Assembly (NCBI RefSeq): GCF_001431425.1 | Contig: NZ_LDJG01000023.1 | Location: 1 to 64,000, forward strand | Length of the DNA stretch: 64,000 nucleotides | From: Stenotrophomonas nitritireducens | GTDB lineage: Bacteria > Pseudomonadota > Gammaproteobacteria > Xanthomonadales > Xanthomonadaceae | Direction of reading: 5' to 3' | Shown here: positions 19,668 to 28,523 of the stretch, piece after piece | Numbering within the stretch: the stretch's first letter is position 1 | Layout: each line of letters begins with the position of its first letter | The notes under the pieces: model-generated | Seen by the model: only the letters and a program-made list of their open reading frames with translations | Databases searched by the model: none | Told to the model about the DNA's origin: nothing | Program-made: the position numbers and the translations under genes

Positions 19668-20915
19668 TCACCGCAGCCACTCGACCACGCCTTCGGCCGC
19701 ACGCAATGCGCTGGCGTAGCAGGCGGTAAGCAGGTAGCCGCCGGTCGGCGCCTCCCAGTCCAGCATCTCGCCGGCGCAGAAGACGCCCGGCAGGGCGTGC
19801 AGCATCAGTCCCGCATCCGTCGCTTCCAGGCGCACGCCGCCGGCGGTGCTGATGGTCTCGGCCATCGGCCGCGGCCGCAACAGGCGCAGCGGCAGGTGCT
19901 TGAGCGTGCGCGCCACCGTGTCGAGGTCGTTGCCGGCGTCCTTGCCGAGAATCTCGAACACCAGCGCGGCCTTGGCCGCGTCGATGCCGGTGGCGCGGCG
20001 CAGGTGTTCGCCGAAGCTGCGCCCCTTGCGTGGGCGCGACAGGTCGGCGCGCAGGCGCGCTTCGTCGCGGCCGGGCACCAGGTCCAGTTCCAGCAGCGCA
20101 TGACCATCGCGGTTGATGGTTTCGCGCAGGTCGGCGGCGATGGCGTAGACCAGGCTGCCTTCGATGCCGTATTCGCTGGCCACGCATTCGCCCTGCAACT
20201 GCAGCGGCGTGCCGTGCAGATCCCGACAGTGCGCGACGACCGGCTTGAGCGGGCTGCCGGCATGGCGCTGGCGGAAATGTCCGCTCCAGTCGATGTCGAA
20301 GCCGCAGTTGGCTGGCTGCAGGGGAGCCATGTCCACGCCGCGCGCGCGCAGTGCTTCCGCCCAGGCGCCATCGGAACCGAGTTCCGGCCAGCTGCCACCG
20401 CCCAAGGCCAGCACGGTGGCGTCGGCGGTCACGGTGGCTTCGCCTTCGCCGGTCTGCATGCGCAGCGAGCCGTCGCCGTTCCAGCCCAGCCAGCGATGCT
20501 GGACGTGGAAGCGCACACCCTGTTCCTTCAGCCGCCGCACCCAGCCGCGCAGCAGCGGTGCGGCCTTGCGGTCCAGCGGGAACACACGGCCGGAACTGCC
20601 GACATAGGTGTCCACGCCCAGGCCCTGAGCCCAGCGGCGCAGGGCGTCGGCGTCGAAGCCGTCCAGCCAGCTGGCGACCTCCGCCGCGCGTTCGCGGTAG
20701 CGGCTGTCGAACTGCGGGCGCGGTTCGGAGTGGGTGAGGTTCAGGCCGCCCTTGCCGGCGATCAGGAACTTGCGCCCCGGCGAGCCCTTGGCTTCGTACA
20801 GGTCGACCGACAGGCCCGCCGCGCGCAGGCGCTCGGCAGCGAACAGCCCCGCGGGGCCGCCGCCGATCACCGCGACGCGCTTGGCCACGGCGCCGGGCTC
20901 AGCGCGGCTGGACAT
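19668..20915 (-). CDS. HI0933/TIGR03862-family flavoprotein
   Basis: The 415-residue protein has an N-terminal FAD-binding Rossmann motif ([17 protein letters not shown]) and the [16 protein letters not shown] signature of the HI0933/YhiN family, with a C-terminal FAD segment ([18 protein letters not shown]). Members are NAD(P)/FAD-dependent oxidoreductases of unknown substrate. The start MSSRAEPG at 20915 overlaps the end of the FKBP gene by 17 bases, so the two are co-transcribed in the order FKBP then flavoprotein, though no functional link is evident. Confidence 0.9.
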   Translation of the reverse strand: MSSRAEPGAVAKRVAVIGGGPAGLFAAERLRAAGLSVDLYEAKGSPGRKFLIAGKGGLNLTHSEPRPQFDSRYRERAAEVASWLDGFDADALRRWAQGLGVDTYVGSSGRVFPLDRKAAPLLRGWVRRLKEQGVRFHVQHRWLGWNGDGSLRMQTGEGEATVTADATVLALGGGSWPELGSDGAWAEALRARGVDMAPLQPANCGFDIDWSGHFRQRHAGSPLKPVVAHCRDLHGTPLQLQGECVASEYGIEGSLVYAIAADLRETINRDGHALLELDLVPGRDEARLRADLSRPRKGRSFGEHLRRATGIDAAKAALVFEILGKDAGNDLDTVARTLKHLPLRLLRPRPMAETISTAGGVRLEATDAGLMLHALPGVFCAGEMLDWEAPTGGYLLTACYASALRAAEGVVEWLR

Positions 20916-21330
20916 CGAGCAGTTCGACGTCGAACACCAGCGAGGAGCCGGGCGGGATCGGGCCGGCGCGGCGGTCGCCGTAGCCGTAGTCGGCCGGGAT
21001 CATCAGCGTGCGCTTGCCGCCGACCTTCATGCCGGCCACGCCCTCGTCCCAGCCGCGGATGACCTGCTTCTCGCCCAGGTTGAAGGTGAACGGCTCGCCG
21101 CGGTCGAGCGAACTGTCGAATTTCTCGCCGTGTTTGTCGGCCGTGCGCTCGTCGTAGATCCAGCCGGTGTAGTGCACGGTGACCTTGGTGCCGGGGACCG
21201 CCTCGGCGCCGGTACCCGGCACGCTGTCGATGCGCTCGAAGGCGGCGATGCTGCCTCCCGGCGGCGGGCCGGGCGGGGTGCAGGCGGCAATGGACAGGGA
21301 CAACAGCAAGGGGACGAGCAGGCGACGCAT
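20899..21330 (-). CDS. FKBP-type peptidyl-prolyl isomerase, lipoprotein
   Basis: The 143-residue protein begins [17 protein letters not shown], a lipoprotein signal with the acylated Cys at 17, followed by a Pro/Gly-rich linker and a single FKBP domain ([46 protein letters not shown]). It should act as a cis-trans prolyl isomerase or chaperone in the periplasm, anchored to a membrane. The ATG at 21330 with GGAG upstream is preferred over a start at 21498 that would bury the lipobox. It overlaps the downstream flavoprotein gene by 17 bases. Confidence 0.92.
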   Translation of the reverse strand: MRRLLVPLLLSLSIAACTPPGPPPGGSIAAFERIDSVPGTGAEAVPGTKVTVHYTGWIYDERTADKHGEKFDSSLDRGEPFTFNLGEKQVIRGWDEGVAGMKVGGKRTLMIPADYGYGDRRAGPIPPGSSLVFDVELLDVQPR

Positions 21331-21535
21331 GGCGGCTCCAGGGGTGAGTTCCCGCACAACGGATGTGCGGCGCTCGGGTAAGGGGTCCACGACAGGAACC
21401 GGGACGCGGACATGCCCGGTTCTGGCGAAGGTTTTCGAGTGAAGGTCCGGCGCCGGGATGCACGGCGCTCTGGCGCGGGCTCCACGGGCGCGGGGCATGC
21501 AAGGGTAGCGTATCGCCAGCGGGTATCATGGCGCG

Positions 21536-21901
21536 ATGGCGAAACTGCTGCTCAATCTGCGCAACGTCGGCGAGGACGAAAGCCGCGAGGTCGGCGAACT
21601 GCTCGACCGCCACGGCATCGCCTGGTACCGCACCGAACCCAGCCCCTGGGGCATTTCCTTCGGCGGCATCTGGCTGCGCGAACGCGAGGATCATCCGCGC
21701 GCGAAGGAGCTGATGGCCGCTTACCAGGCCGAGCGCTCGCGGCGCGTGCGCGCCGAACGCGAGGCCGCGCTGCGCGATGGGACCGCCGAGACCTTCCGCT
21801 CGCTGTTCCGGCGGCGGCCGCTGTACGTGCTCGCCGTGCTGCTGGGCATGCTGGCCGCGGCGGCGCTGGTGCTGCTGCCGTTCATGCTGCTGCGTGGCTG
21901 A
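21536..21901 (+). CDS. DUF6164-type small membrane protein
   Basis: The 121-residue protein has a soluble N-terminal part (MAKLLLNLRNVGEDESREV, then the WYRTEPSPWGISFGGIW segment) and one C-terminal TM helix (PLYVLAVLLGMLAAAALVLLP). It looks like the DUF6164 family found in Pseudomonas and Xanthomonadales; no function is established. The N-terminal half resembles a putative signal-transducing (DUF2007-like) fold, which is only a loose impression. It diverges from the FKBP gene and precedes trhO by 27 bases. Confidence 0.75.
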   Translation: MAKLLLNLRNVGEDESREVGELLDRHGIAWYRTEPSPWGISFGGIWLREREDHPRAKELMAAYQAERSRRVRAEREAALRDGTAETFRSLFRRRPLYVLAVLLGMLAAAALVLLPFMLLRG

Positions 21902-21928
21902 AGGCCGGCGGCGCCGTAAAATACGCCG

Positions 21929-22678
21929 ATGATCGTCAATACCGCCGCCTATCACTTCGTTCCCGTCGCCGATGCCGACGCGCTGGCCGCCACCCTGCTG
22001 GAGCGCGCGCAGGCGTACGAACTGCGCGGCACGATCCTGGTGGCGGACGAGGGCATCAACCTGTTCCTGGCCGGCGGCCGCGACGGCATCGACGCCTTCT
22101 ACGCCGGACTGAGGGCCGACGCGCGTTTCTCCGACATGCGGGTCAAGTACAGCTACAGCCACATGCAGCCGTTCGCGCGGCTCAAGGCCAAGGTCAAGCC
22201 GGAGATCATCAGTTTCCGCCGCGACGACGGCCAGCCGCTGGATTACCCGCGCGCGCCTTCCGTGGCCCCGGCCACGCTGCAGCGCTGGCTGCGGCAGGGG
22301 CACGACGACGCTGGCAGGCGTGTGGTGATGCTCGATACCCGCAACGAGCAGGAATTCGAGCACGGCACGTTTGCCGGCGCCCTGACCCTGCCGATCGCCC
22401 GCTTCACGGATCTGCCGGCGGCACTGGAGCCGCACCGCGCGGAGCTGGCCGACGCCACCGTGGTCAGCTTCTGCACCGGCGGCATCCGCTGCGAGAAGGC
22501 CGCGCTGTGGATGCGCAACGACGGCATGGACAACGTGCTGCAGCTGGAGGGCGGCATCCTCGGTTATTTCGAGGAGGCCGGCGGCGAGGGCTACGACGGC
22601 CGCTGCTTCGTGTTCGACGAGCGCGTGGCGCTGGACCCGCAGCTGCAGCCGCTGGTGGATACCGGCGTTCCCGCGTAG
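21929..22678 (+). CDS. trhO: tRNA uridine(34) hydroxylase / rhodanese-domain protein
   Basis: TrhO (YceA) carries out oxygen-dependent hydroxylation of U34 in tRNAs, the first step toward cmo5U-type wobble modification. The 249-residue protein has the N-terminal acylphosphatase-like domain (LRGTILVADEGINLFLAG) and a rhodanese domain with the active-site Cys in VSFCTGGIRCEKA. It is shorter than the about 350-residue E. coli protein because the cysteine-rich C-terminal tail is missing, as in many relatives. Its TAG stop codon (22676-22678) is part of the GTAG foot of a REP element, so the end of the reading frame may have been fixed by repeat insertion. Confidence 0.88.
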   Translation: MIVNTAAYHFVPVADADALAATLLERAQAYELRGTILVADEGINLFLAGGRDGIDAFYAGLRADARFSDMRVKYSYSHMQPFARLKAKVKPEIISFRRDDGQPLDYPRAPSVAPATLQRWLRQGHDDAGRRVVMLDTRNEQEFEHGTFAGALTLPIARFTDLPAALEPHRAELADATVVSFCTGGIRCEKAALWMRNDGMDNVLQLEGGILGYFEEAGGEGYDGRCFVFDERVALDPQLQPLVDTGVPA

Positions 22679-22741
22679 CGCGGGGCAATGCCCCGCTGGG
22701 GCATTGCCAGCCAGGCCCCGCCGGGCGCCGCCCGGCGCTAC
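22675..22741. repeat. GTAG-type REP dimer overlapping the trhO stop
   Basis: A 67-bp dimer beginning with GTAG at 22675-22678 (the TAG is the trhO stop codon) and ending with CTAC at 22738-22741. Confidence 0.75.
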
Positions 22742-22762
22742 AGGAGGCAGCGCCTCGGTGAT

Positions 22763-22786
22763 GTAGAGCGGGGCGACGCCCCGCTG
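22763..22786 (+). repeat. GTAG-type REP half-element
   Basis: GTAG plus the AGCGGGGC-GAC-GCCCCGCT hairpin. The expected inverted partner downstream is diverged. The rest of the gap 22787-22958 shows only the upstream region of the LLM gene. Confidence 0.7.
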
Positions 22787-22958
22787 GGTCGTGCAGTGAA
22801 TGCCCTGCCGGGCGTTGATCCGCGCGGCGCGGCCCGGTTGCCGCGAGGTCGACGATGCCGCGCCGGAAAACAGTGTCCGGGCGATGGGCGTCATGGAAGC
22901 ATGGGAATCTGGCCGCGACGCCCCATGTCTCTCCCGATACCCCGCAGGAAGCCGCCGC

Positions 22959-23948
22959 ATGATTCCACTTTCCGTTCTCGACCTGGCCCCCGTCTGCGAA
23001 GGCGCTGCACCGGGCCAGGCCTTCGCCAACATGCTCGACCTCGCGCGGCATGCCGAGCGCTGGGGCTACCGCCGCTACTGGCTGGCCGAGCACCACAACA
23101 TGCCGGGCATCGCCAGTGCGGCGACCTCGGTGCTGATCGGCCATGTGGCCGGCGGTACCTCGAGCATCCGCGTCGGCGCCGGCGGCATCATGCTGCCCAA
23201 CCACTCGCCGCTGCAGGTGGCCGAACAGTTCGGCACGCTGGCCTCGCTGTATCCCGGGCGCATCGACCTGGGGCTGGGCCGCGCGCCCGGAACCGACCAT
23301 GCCACCGCCCGCGCGCTGCGCCGCTACTTCGACAGCGCCGACCAGTTCCCGCAGGACGTGACCGAACTGCTGCACTACTTCGAACCCGTGCAGCCGGGGC
23401 AGGGCGTGCAGGCGGTGCCGGGCGCGGGCCTCGAGGTGCCGGTGTGGCTGCTGGGTTCCAGCTTGTTCAGCGCGCGACTGTCGGCGGCGATGGGCCTTCC
23501 GTTCGCCTTCGCCTCGCATTTCGCCCCGGACGCGATGGACGAGGCATTGGCGATCTACCGCCGCGATTTCCGCCCCTCCGCGCGCCTGCGCGCGCCCCGG
23601 GCGATGCTGGCGCTGAACGTGGTGGCCAGCGAATCGGAGGCGCAGTCGCGGCGCCTGTTCACCACCCAGCAGCAGAGTTTCGTCAACCTGCGGCGCGGCC
23701 GTCCCGGACGCATCCCGCCGCCGGTCGACGACATCGAAACGTTCTGGGAACCGCACGAGAAGGCGGGCGTGGAGCGGGCGCTGGCCTGTACGGTGCTGGG
23801 CGATCCGGCCCAGGTAGGCGAAGGGTTGGCGGCTTTCGCCGCGCGCCACCGGCCGGACGAAATGATGCTCACCGCCAACATCTTCGACCATGCCGCGCGG
23901 CTGCGTTCGTTCGAACTGGCGATGCAGGCCTGGCAGGCTCGGCACTGA
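22959..23948 (+). CDS. LLM class flavin-dependent oxidoreductase
   Basis: The 329-residue protein is a luciferase-like (F420/FMN-type barrel) monooxygenase of the single-component YhbW-like branch. Seen are the [13 protein letters not shown]-terminus, the [16 protein letters not shown] segment, and [23 protein letters not shown] (split by the usual loop). Members use reduced flavin and oxygen; the substrate is unknown. The ATG at 22959, with AGGAA upstream, gives the family start; longer in-frame starts add unconserved sequence. It is transcribed alone and followed after one base by a REP array. Confidence 0.9.
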   Translation: MIPLSVLDLAPVCEGAAPGQAFANMLDLARHAERWGYRRYWLAEHHNMPGIASAATSVLIGHVAGGTSSIRVGAGGIMLPNHSPLQVAEQFGTLASLYPGRIDLGLGRAPGTDHATARALRRYFDSADQFPQDVTELLHYFEPVQPGQGVQAVPGAGLEVPVWLLGSSLFSARLSAAMGLPFAFASHFAPDAMDEALAIYRRDFRPSARLRAPRAMLALNVVASESEAQSRRLFTTQQQSFVNLRRGRPGRIPPPVDDIETFWEPHEKAGVERALACTVLGDPAQVGEGLAAFAARHRPDEMMLTANIFDHAARLRSFELAMQAWQARH

Positions 23949-23949
23949 G

Positions 23950-24022
23950 GTAGTGCCCTCGCGGGGCAATCCTCCCGCTGGGCTTCACCAGGAATGCCCC
24001 GCCGGGCGTCGCCCGGCGCTAC
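23950..24022. repeat. GTAG-type REP dimer (array unit 1)
   Basis: GTAG begins two bases after the stop codon of the LLM gene; the left arm is diverged (GTGCCCTCGCGGGGCAATCC), the right arm GCCCGGCGCTAC is intact. It is the first of four dimers that fill the 344-base gap before exoD. Confidence 0.65.
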
Positions 24023-24043
24023 AAGGCGCGGGGCTTCGACCGT

Positions 24044-24110
24044 GTAGAGCGGGGCAACGCCCCGCTGCGGCTCTACCGGGAATGCCCCGCCGGGCGCTGC
24101 CCGGCGCTAC
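24044..24110. repeat. GTAG-type REP dimer (array unit 2)
   Basis: An intact 67-bp dimer. This and the next two units begin exactly 88 bases apart (24044, 24132, 24220), with similar 21-base spacers of the type AGGCGCCG...CCGACC. Confidence 0.8.
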
Positions 24111-24131
24111 AGGGCGCCGTGTTCCGACCAT

Positions 24132-24198
24132 GTAGAGCGGGGCAACGCCCTGCTGGGGCTTTACCGGGAATGCCCCGCCGGGCGCTGCCCGGCGCTAC
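24132..24198. repeat. GTAG-type REP dimer (array unit 3)
   Basis: A 67-bp dimer; the left hairpin has one mismatch (GCCCTGCT instead of GCCCCGCT). Confidence 0.8.
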
Positions 24199-24219
24199 AA
24201 GGCGCCGCGCTCCGACCGT

Positions 24220-24296
24220 GTAGAGCGGGGCAACGCCCCGCTGGGGCTTTGCCGGGAATGCGCCGCTGGGCTTCGCCGGGTCCGGTCTGACGCTAC
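24220..24296. repeat. GTAG-type REP dimer (array unit 4), overlapping the exoD stop
   Basis: The left arm is intact; the right arm is expanded and diverged but ends in CTAC (24293-24296), whose complement GTAG contains the TAG stop codon of the minus-strand exoD gene. Confidence 0.7.
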
Positions 24297-24970
24297 AGGC
24301 CGCCGCTCCAGCGCTGGAAAAGATCGACGGCGTGGCTGGCAAGCTGCCCGGAGCCAAGCCCGAAGAACACGCAGGCGGCAACGGCGGCGATCCAGTTGAA
24401 CAGCATCAGCGCGCCGTCGCGCTCGATCAGCGCCAGCGCGAACAGCAGCAGCTGGAAGCCGAACAGATAGTTGGTGAAGGGAATGGGCAGCGACAGCAGG
24501 ATGCCGACCAGGACCAGCAGCAGGCCGCTGAATACCCGCGCCGGTAGCGGCCATACCAGCATCGGCAGGCGCGGCTTGAGCATCCGGTCCAGGCGCCGCA
24601 GCGGCCGGTCGATGCGGCCGAGGAAGCGGTGCATGGTGCCGCGCCTGGGGCCGCGCCGGGCGATGAAGCCCGGCACCCACGGCCGCGACAGCCCGCACAG
24701 CATCTGCAGGCCGATCAGCAGCACCAGCGGGCCGCTGACCGCGCCGCCGATGCCGGGAATCGGGATGAACGAGGGCAGGATGGCGACGAACAGGAACACG
24801 CCGAACGCGCTTTCCTGCAGGCCCTGCAGGATCTTCCCCAGTGGCTGGTGCTCGTCCGGGTCGCCCTGTTCGAACATCGCCAGCAGGGTGCGGATGCCTT
24901 CGTTGCGGTAGGCGCCCGAAGCCTGGTCCGGCCCTGGTTCGTCGCCCGGCCGGTCAGCCGGTGGTGTCAT
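24293..24970 (-). CDS. ExoD family exopolysaccharide-related membrane protein
   Basis: The 225-residue protein has four or five TM helices (AFGVFLFVAILPSFIPIPGI, VSGPLVLLIGLQMLCG, FSGLLLVLVGILLSLPIPF and two more near the C-terminus) and the pattern of the ExoD family, first linked to succinoglycan production and alkali tolerance in rhizobia. Its molecular role is unknown. The ATG at 24970 overlaps the end of the CNNM/CorC gene by 17 bases, so they form one transcript. The stop codon TAG comes from the foot of a GTAG REP element. Confidence 0.85.
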   Translation of the reverse strand: MTPPADRPGDEPGPDQASGAYRNEGIRTLLAMFEQGDPDEHQPLGKILQGLQESAFGVFLFVAILPSFIPIPGIGGAVSGPLVLLIGLQMLCGLSRPWVPGFIARRGPRRGTMHRFLGRIDRPLRRLDRMLKPRLPMLVWPLPARVFSGLLLVLVGILLSLPIPFTNYLFGFQLLLFALALIERDGALMLFNWIAAVAACVFFGLGSGQLASHAVDLFQRWSGGL

Positions 24971-26270
24971 CGGCGTCTTCTTCCGGGAGCCGGCGCAGCA
25001 GCAGCTTGTCGATGCGTGCGCCGTCCAGGTCGACGATCTCGATGCGCCAGCCGGCCCAGTCGAAGTACTCGCCGGCGTGCGGGATGCGGCCGAAGAAATG
25101 CATGCACATGCCGGCCAGCGTGTAGTAGTCGCCTTCCTCGGCGTCGGGCAGCTCGACGCCGCCCATCAGCTCGCGCAGGTCGTCCACCGGCAGCGAGCCG
25201 TCCACCAGCAGCGAGCCGTCCTCGCGGGTGACCACCAGCGCGTCCTCGTCGGTGTTCTCCGGCGCCTGCAGGCGGCCGACCACCGCGCCCATCAGGTCGC
25301 TGATCGTCACCAGGCCCTGGATCTCGCCGTACTCGTCCACCACCAGCGCCATCGACTGGTGCTCCTCGCGGAAGATCTCCAGCAGCTTCATCGCATGGGT
25401 GGATTCGGAGACATAGAGCGTCTCGCGCAGGTTCTCGAACAGCGCGTGCGCGTTGCCCTGCAGGCGGCGCGTGACCAGCGACTTGACCTCGAGGATGCCG
25501 GCGATGTCCTGGTCGTTGCCGCGGTACACCGGATAGCGCGAGAAGGCATGCTCGTGCATGGTCTCCAGGTTCTTCTCCACATCGGCGTTGGTGTCCAGCC
25601 AGGCGATGCGGTTGCGCGGGGTCATCAGGCTGTCGGCGGTGCGGTCGCCCAGGCGCATGACCCGGTTCATCATGTCGCGCTCGTGGATGTCGATCACGCC
25701 GGCCTCATGGCTTTCGGCCACCAGCATGCGGATCTCCTCTTCGGTCACCGAGGCCGAATCGGTGTTGCCCAGGCCCAGCAGGCGCAGCACCAGCCGGGTG
25801 GTGCGCGAGAGCAGCCATACGAACGGGAAGGCGAGGGTGGCCAGCCAGCCCATCGGCATCGCCACCAGGCCGGCGATATCCTCCGAGCGGGTCAGGGCCA
25901 GCCGCTTGGGCACCAGTTCGCCGAAGATCAGCGTGACGAAGGTGATCAGGGTGACGGCCAGCGCCTTGCCCAGCGCGCCGGCGTAGGCAAAGCCGGGCAT
26001 CAGGCCCTGGATCCACGCGGCGATGGCCTCGCCCAGCGCTTCGCCGCCGAGGAAGCCGGTCAGAACGCCGATCACGGTGATGCCGATCTGCACGGTTGAC
26101 AGGAAGTTCTCGGGCTTCTCGGCCAGCGCCAGCGCGCGTTCGGCGCGCTTGCTGGAAGCGGACATCTGCTTGAGCCGGCTCTTGCGCGAGGTCATGACCG
26201 ACATCTCGGACATGGCGAAGAAGCCGTTGAGCAGGATCAGGGCGAAAACGATGAGGATCAGTTCAAACAC
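24954..26270 (-). CDS. CNNM/CorC-type transporter-associated protein (hemolysin C-like)
   Basis: The 438-residue protein has an N-terminal CNNM (DUF21) domain with three to four TM helices, two CBS domains (SLMTPRNRIAWLD... and SMALVVDEYGEIQGLVTISD) and a C-terminal CorC/HlyC FAD-like domain (VDGSLPVDDLRELMG). Such proteins bind nucleotides through CBS and take part in Mg/Co transport or resistance; the older hemolysin name is misleading. No ATG fits: the start is GTG at 26270, with GGAG six bases upstream, giving VFELILIVFALILLNGFFAM as the first helix. Co-transcribed with exoD. Confidence 0.9.
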   Translation of the reverse strand: MFELILIVFALILLNGFFAMSEMSVMTSRKSRLKQMSASSKRAERALALAEKPENFLSTVQIGITVIGVLTGFLGGEALGEAIAAWIQGLMPGFAYAGALGKALAVTLITFVTLIFGELVPKRLALTRSEDIAGLVAMPMGWLATLAFPFVWLLSRTTRLVLRLLGLGNTDSASVTEEEIRMLVAESHEAGVIDIHERDMMNRVMRLGDRTADSLMTPRNRIAWLDTNADVEKNLETMHEHAFSRYPVYRGNDQDIAGILEVKSLVTRRLQGNAHALFENLRETLYVSESTHAMKLLEIFREEHQSMALVVDEYGEIQGLVTISDLMGAVVGRLQAPENTDEDALVVTREDGSLLVDGSLPVDDLRELMGGVELPDAEEGDYYTLAGMCMHFFGRIPHAGEYFDWAGWRIEIVDLDGARIDKLLLRRLPEEDADDTTG

Positions 26271-26480
26271 GGGTCGCTCCCCGGGTCGATGGCAGGGAGG
26301 GCGGGTGCTTGCGATGGCGGCAGGAGTCCAGGGGCGTGCCCGGGCGCTGCGGCGGGGGAGAAGGGTCGTCGTCCATAGGGTGCGCCCGCGGGGGCGCCGG
26401 CGCATCTTAGCAAACCGGCATGCGGGGCCGGCAAGCGCCTGTTCACTTTTGCCGGCCCGGAGGCGGCGGGAATACCCGAG

Positions 26481-26498
26481 AAGTCATCCAGCCGTCAT
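26481..26498 (+). promoter_or_regulatory. Possible Pho box
   Basis: AAGTCAT (26481-26487) and CCGTCAT (26492-26498) match the CTGTCAT half-site at five of seven positions each and are separated by four bases, the exact 11-base period of PhoB sites. It lies 48 bases before a phosphate transport gene pair. A CATAAT overlaps its end (26496-26501). Confidence 0.4.
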
Positions 26499-26546
26499 AA
26501 TTCGCCCCGGTGCCGTCCCTTCCGCGACGGCGAACAGGCATCCCCA

Positions 26547-27173
26547 ATGTTTTCATTGCAGACCATTTTCGGCTCCGGCAAGCAGTTCTATACCTACCTC
26601 GACGAGGCCGCCCAGGCCGCCGCCGACAGCGCCAAGGCGCTGCACGCGATGATGCGCGAGGCCGACCGGCAGCCGGCTCTGGATGCGTTCAAGCTGGCGC
26701 GCCTGCGCGAGCGCGCCGCCTCGGACAAGATCAGCCAGGCGCTGGTGGACAGCTTCATGACCCCGATCGAGCGCGAGGACATCGAGGCGCTGGGCTCGGC
26801 GCTGTACAAGATCCCCAAGCAGATCGAGAAATTCGCCGATCGCTATTCGCTGGCTACCCAGCACCTGGCCCAGATCGATTTCGCCCCGCGCGCGGCGATG
26901 CTGGAGCAGGCTGCCGACGTGGTGGTGGAGATGGTCCGGGACCTGCGCCACATGAACATCGACCGCATGACGGCGATGAACGAGAAGCTGCGCGCGCTGG
27001 AGAACGAGGCCGACCGGCTGATGCTGGAGCTGTACCGGGAAATCTATTCCGGGCGCCTGGACAACCTGCAGATGTTCCTGCTCAAGGAGTTCTTCGAGAT
27101 CCTGGAGAAGGCCATCGACCGTTGCCGCGAGGCCGGTGTGGTGGTCTACCAGATCGTGTTGAAGAACAGCTGA
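26547..27173 (+). CDS. DUF47/TIGR00153 family PhoU-like protein
   Basis: The 208-residue, all-helical protein belongs to the DUF47 family, which has a PhoU-like fold and is nearly always encoded just upstream of a PiT phosphate permease. Segments such as ALDAFKLARLRERAASDKI and MTPIEREDIEALGSALYKIP are typical. It probably regulates the transporter, by analogy with Pit accessory proteins; no enzyme activity is expected. It lies 12 bases before pit, in one operon, and behind a possible Pho box. Confidence 0.93.
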   Translation: MFSLQTIFGSGKQFYTYLDEAAQAAADSAKALHAMMREADRQPALDAFKLARLRERAASDKISQALVDSFMTPIEREDIEALGSALYKIPKQIEKFADRYSLATQHLAQIDFAPRAAMLEQAADVVVEMVRDLRHMNIDRMTAMNEKLRALENEADRLMLELYREIYSGRLDNLQMFLLKEFFEILEKAIDRCREAGVVVYQIVLKNS

Positions 27174-27185
27174 CGGGGACGGTCG

Positions 27186-28307
27186 ATGCTCACCCTCGTA
27201 CTGGTGGTGATCCTGGCAGCGCTCGTCTTCGAGTTCATCAACGGCTTCCACGATACCGCCAACTCCATCGCCACCGTGGTGGCGACCAAGGTGCTCTCGC
27301 CCGGCTGGGCGGTGATGCTGGCCGCGGGCATGAACCTGCTCGGCGCGCTGACCGGCACCGCGGTGGCGCTGACCATCGCCAACGGCCTGCTGAATACCGA
27401 CGTGGTCGAGGTCACCCCGCAGGTGATCCTGTGCGCCCTGCTCGGCGGCATCGTCTGGAACCTGATCACCTGGTGGAAGGGCCTGCCGTCCTCGTCCTCG
27501 CACGCGCTGATCGGTGGCCTGTGCGGCGCCGGCCTGGCTGCCGCGCACAACAACTGGGACGCGCTGATCTGGTCGCAGAGCGTCGGCAACTGGGCGCAGA
27601 ACAAGGGCCTGTTGTGGAAGGTGTTCGTGCCCATGATCACCTCGCCGATCGCCGGCTTCCTGCTCGGCATCGTGGTGATGTGCCTGCTGTGGGCGATCAT
27701 CGCCGGCATGGCGCGGATGGGCGGCGTGCTGCGGCGGCTGGCGCGGCCGCGCTGGGTCAACGCGTTCTTCGGCAAGGCGCAGATCGCCTCGGCCGCCTAC
27801 ATGGGTTTCGCCCACGGCCACAACGACGCGCAGAAGACCATGGGCATCATCGCCATGACCCTGATCGGCGCCGAGGCCACCGGCGCGCTCAATGACCTGC
27901 CGTCATGGCTGGCGTTCATGCACCCGGACGCGCATGCCGGTGACGGCATCGCGATGTGGATCGTGCTGACCTGTGCGGTGGTGATGGCCGCCGGTACCGC
28001 TTCGGGCGGCTGGAAGATCATCAAGACCCTGGGCCACAAGATGGTCAAGCTGCATCCGATCCACGGTTTCGCCGCGGAGACCAGCTCGGCCACCATCCTC
28101 ACCCTGGCCGCGCACTTCGGCATGCCGGTCTCGACCACGCACAGCATCTCCACCGCGATCATGGGCGTTGGCTTCGCCAAGAACCCGAAGTCGCTGCGCA
28201 TCGGCGTGATCGAGCGCATCGTCTGGGCATGGATCCTGACCATCCCGGCGGCCGGCGGCTGCGCCTACCTGATCCTGAAGTTGTTCGCCCTCGTCGGCTG
28301 GAACTGA
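27186..28307 (+). CDS. pit: Low-affinity inorganic phosphate transporter (PiT family)
   Basis: The 373-residue integral membrane protein carries the duplicated PiT signatures: GFHDTANSIATVVATKVLSP near the N-terminus and the HGHNDAQKTMG repeat in the middle, with about ten TM helices. It imports metal phosphate driven by the proton gradient. The paired DUF47 gene upstream supports the assignment. The ATG at 27186 gives a first TM helix right at the N-terminus. An intrinsic terminator follows 28 bases after the stop. Confidence 0.95.
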   Translation: MLTLVLVVILAALVFEFINGFHDTANSIATVVATKVLSPGWAVMLAAGMNLLGALTGTAVALTIANGLLNTDVVEVTPQVILCALLGGIVWNLITWWKGLPSSSSHALIGGLCGAGLAAAHNNWDALIWSQSVGNWAQNKGLLWKVFVPMITSPIAGFLLGIVVMCLLWAIIAGMARMGGVLRRLARPRWVNAFFGKAQIASAAYMGFAHGHNDAQKTMGIIAMTLIGAEATGALNDLPSWLAFMHPDAHAGDGIAMWIVLTCAVVMAAGTASGGWKIIKTLGHKMVKLHPIHGFAAETSSATILTLAAHFGMPVSTTHSISTAIMGVGFAKNPKSLRIGVIERIVWAWILTIPAAGGCAYLILKLFALVGWN

Positions 28308-28335
28308 ACGACGCCGGGTTCGACCCGCAAGAAGA

Positions 28336-28373
28336 GGCCCGCCGGAACCTGCGTTCCGGCGGGCCTTTCGTTT
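28336..28373 (+). terminator. Intrinsic terminator after pit
   Basis: A perfect twelve-bp GC-rich stem (28336-28347 with 28354-28365) with a six-base loop, followed by TTTCGTTT. Confidence 0.85.
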
Positions 28374-28523
28374 GTGGGGGGTAATGTCTGGCCCCGGCTT
28401 GCTGCGGTCCGCCGCATGGCGGCGGTGCCGCATCGGGCCCTGCGCGGCGGGCGCGGCAGCGGATTGCCTGCGTCGAGGCGCCGCCGGGCGCAGCCCCCGT
28501 CGCGGGGCGCCGCGCCATCGTCC

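Noticed and set aside
24044..24296. CRISPR array (regular 88-base spacing)
   Set aside because: The repeated unit is a long palindromic REP dimer with near-identical spacers and no cas genes are nearby.
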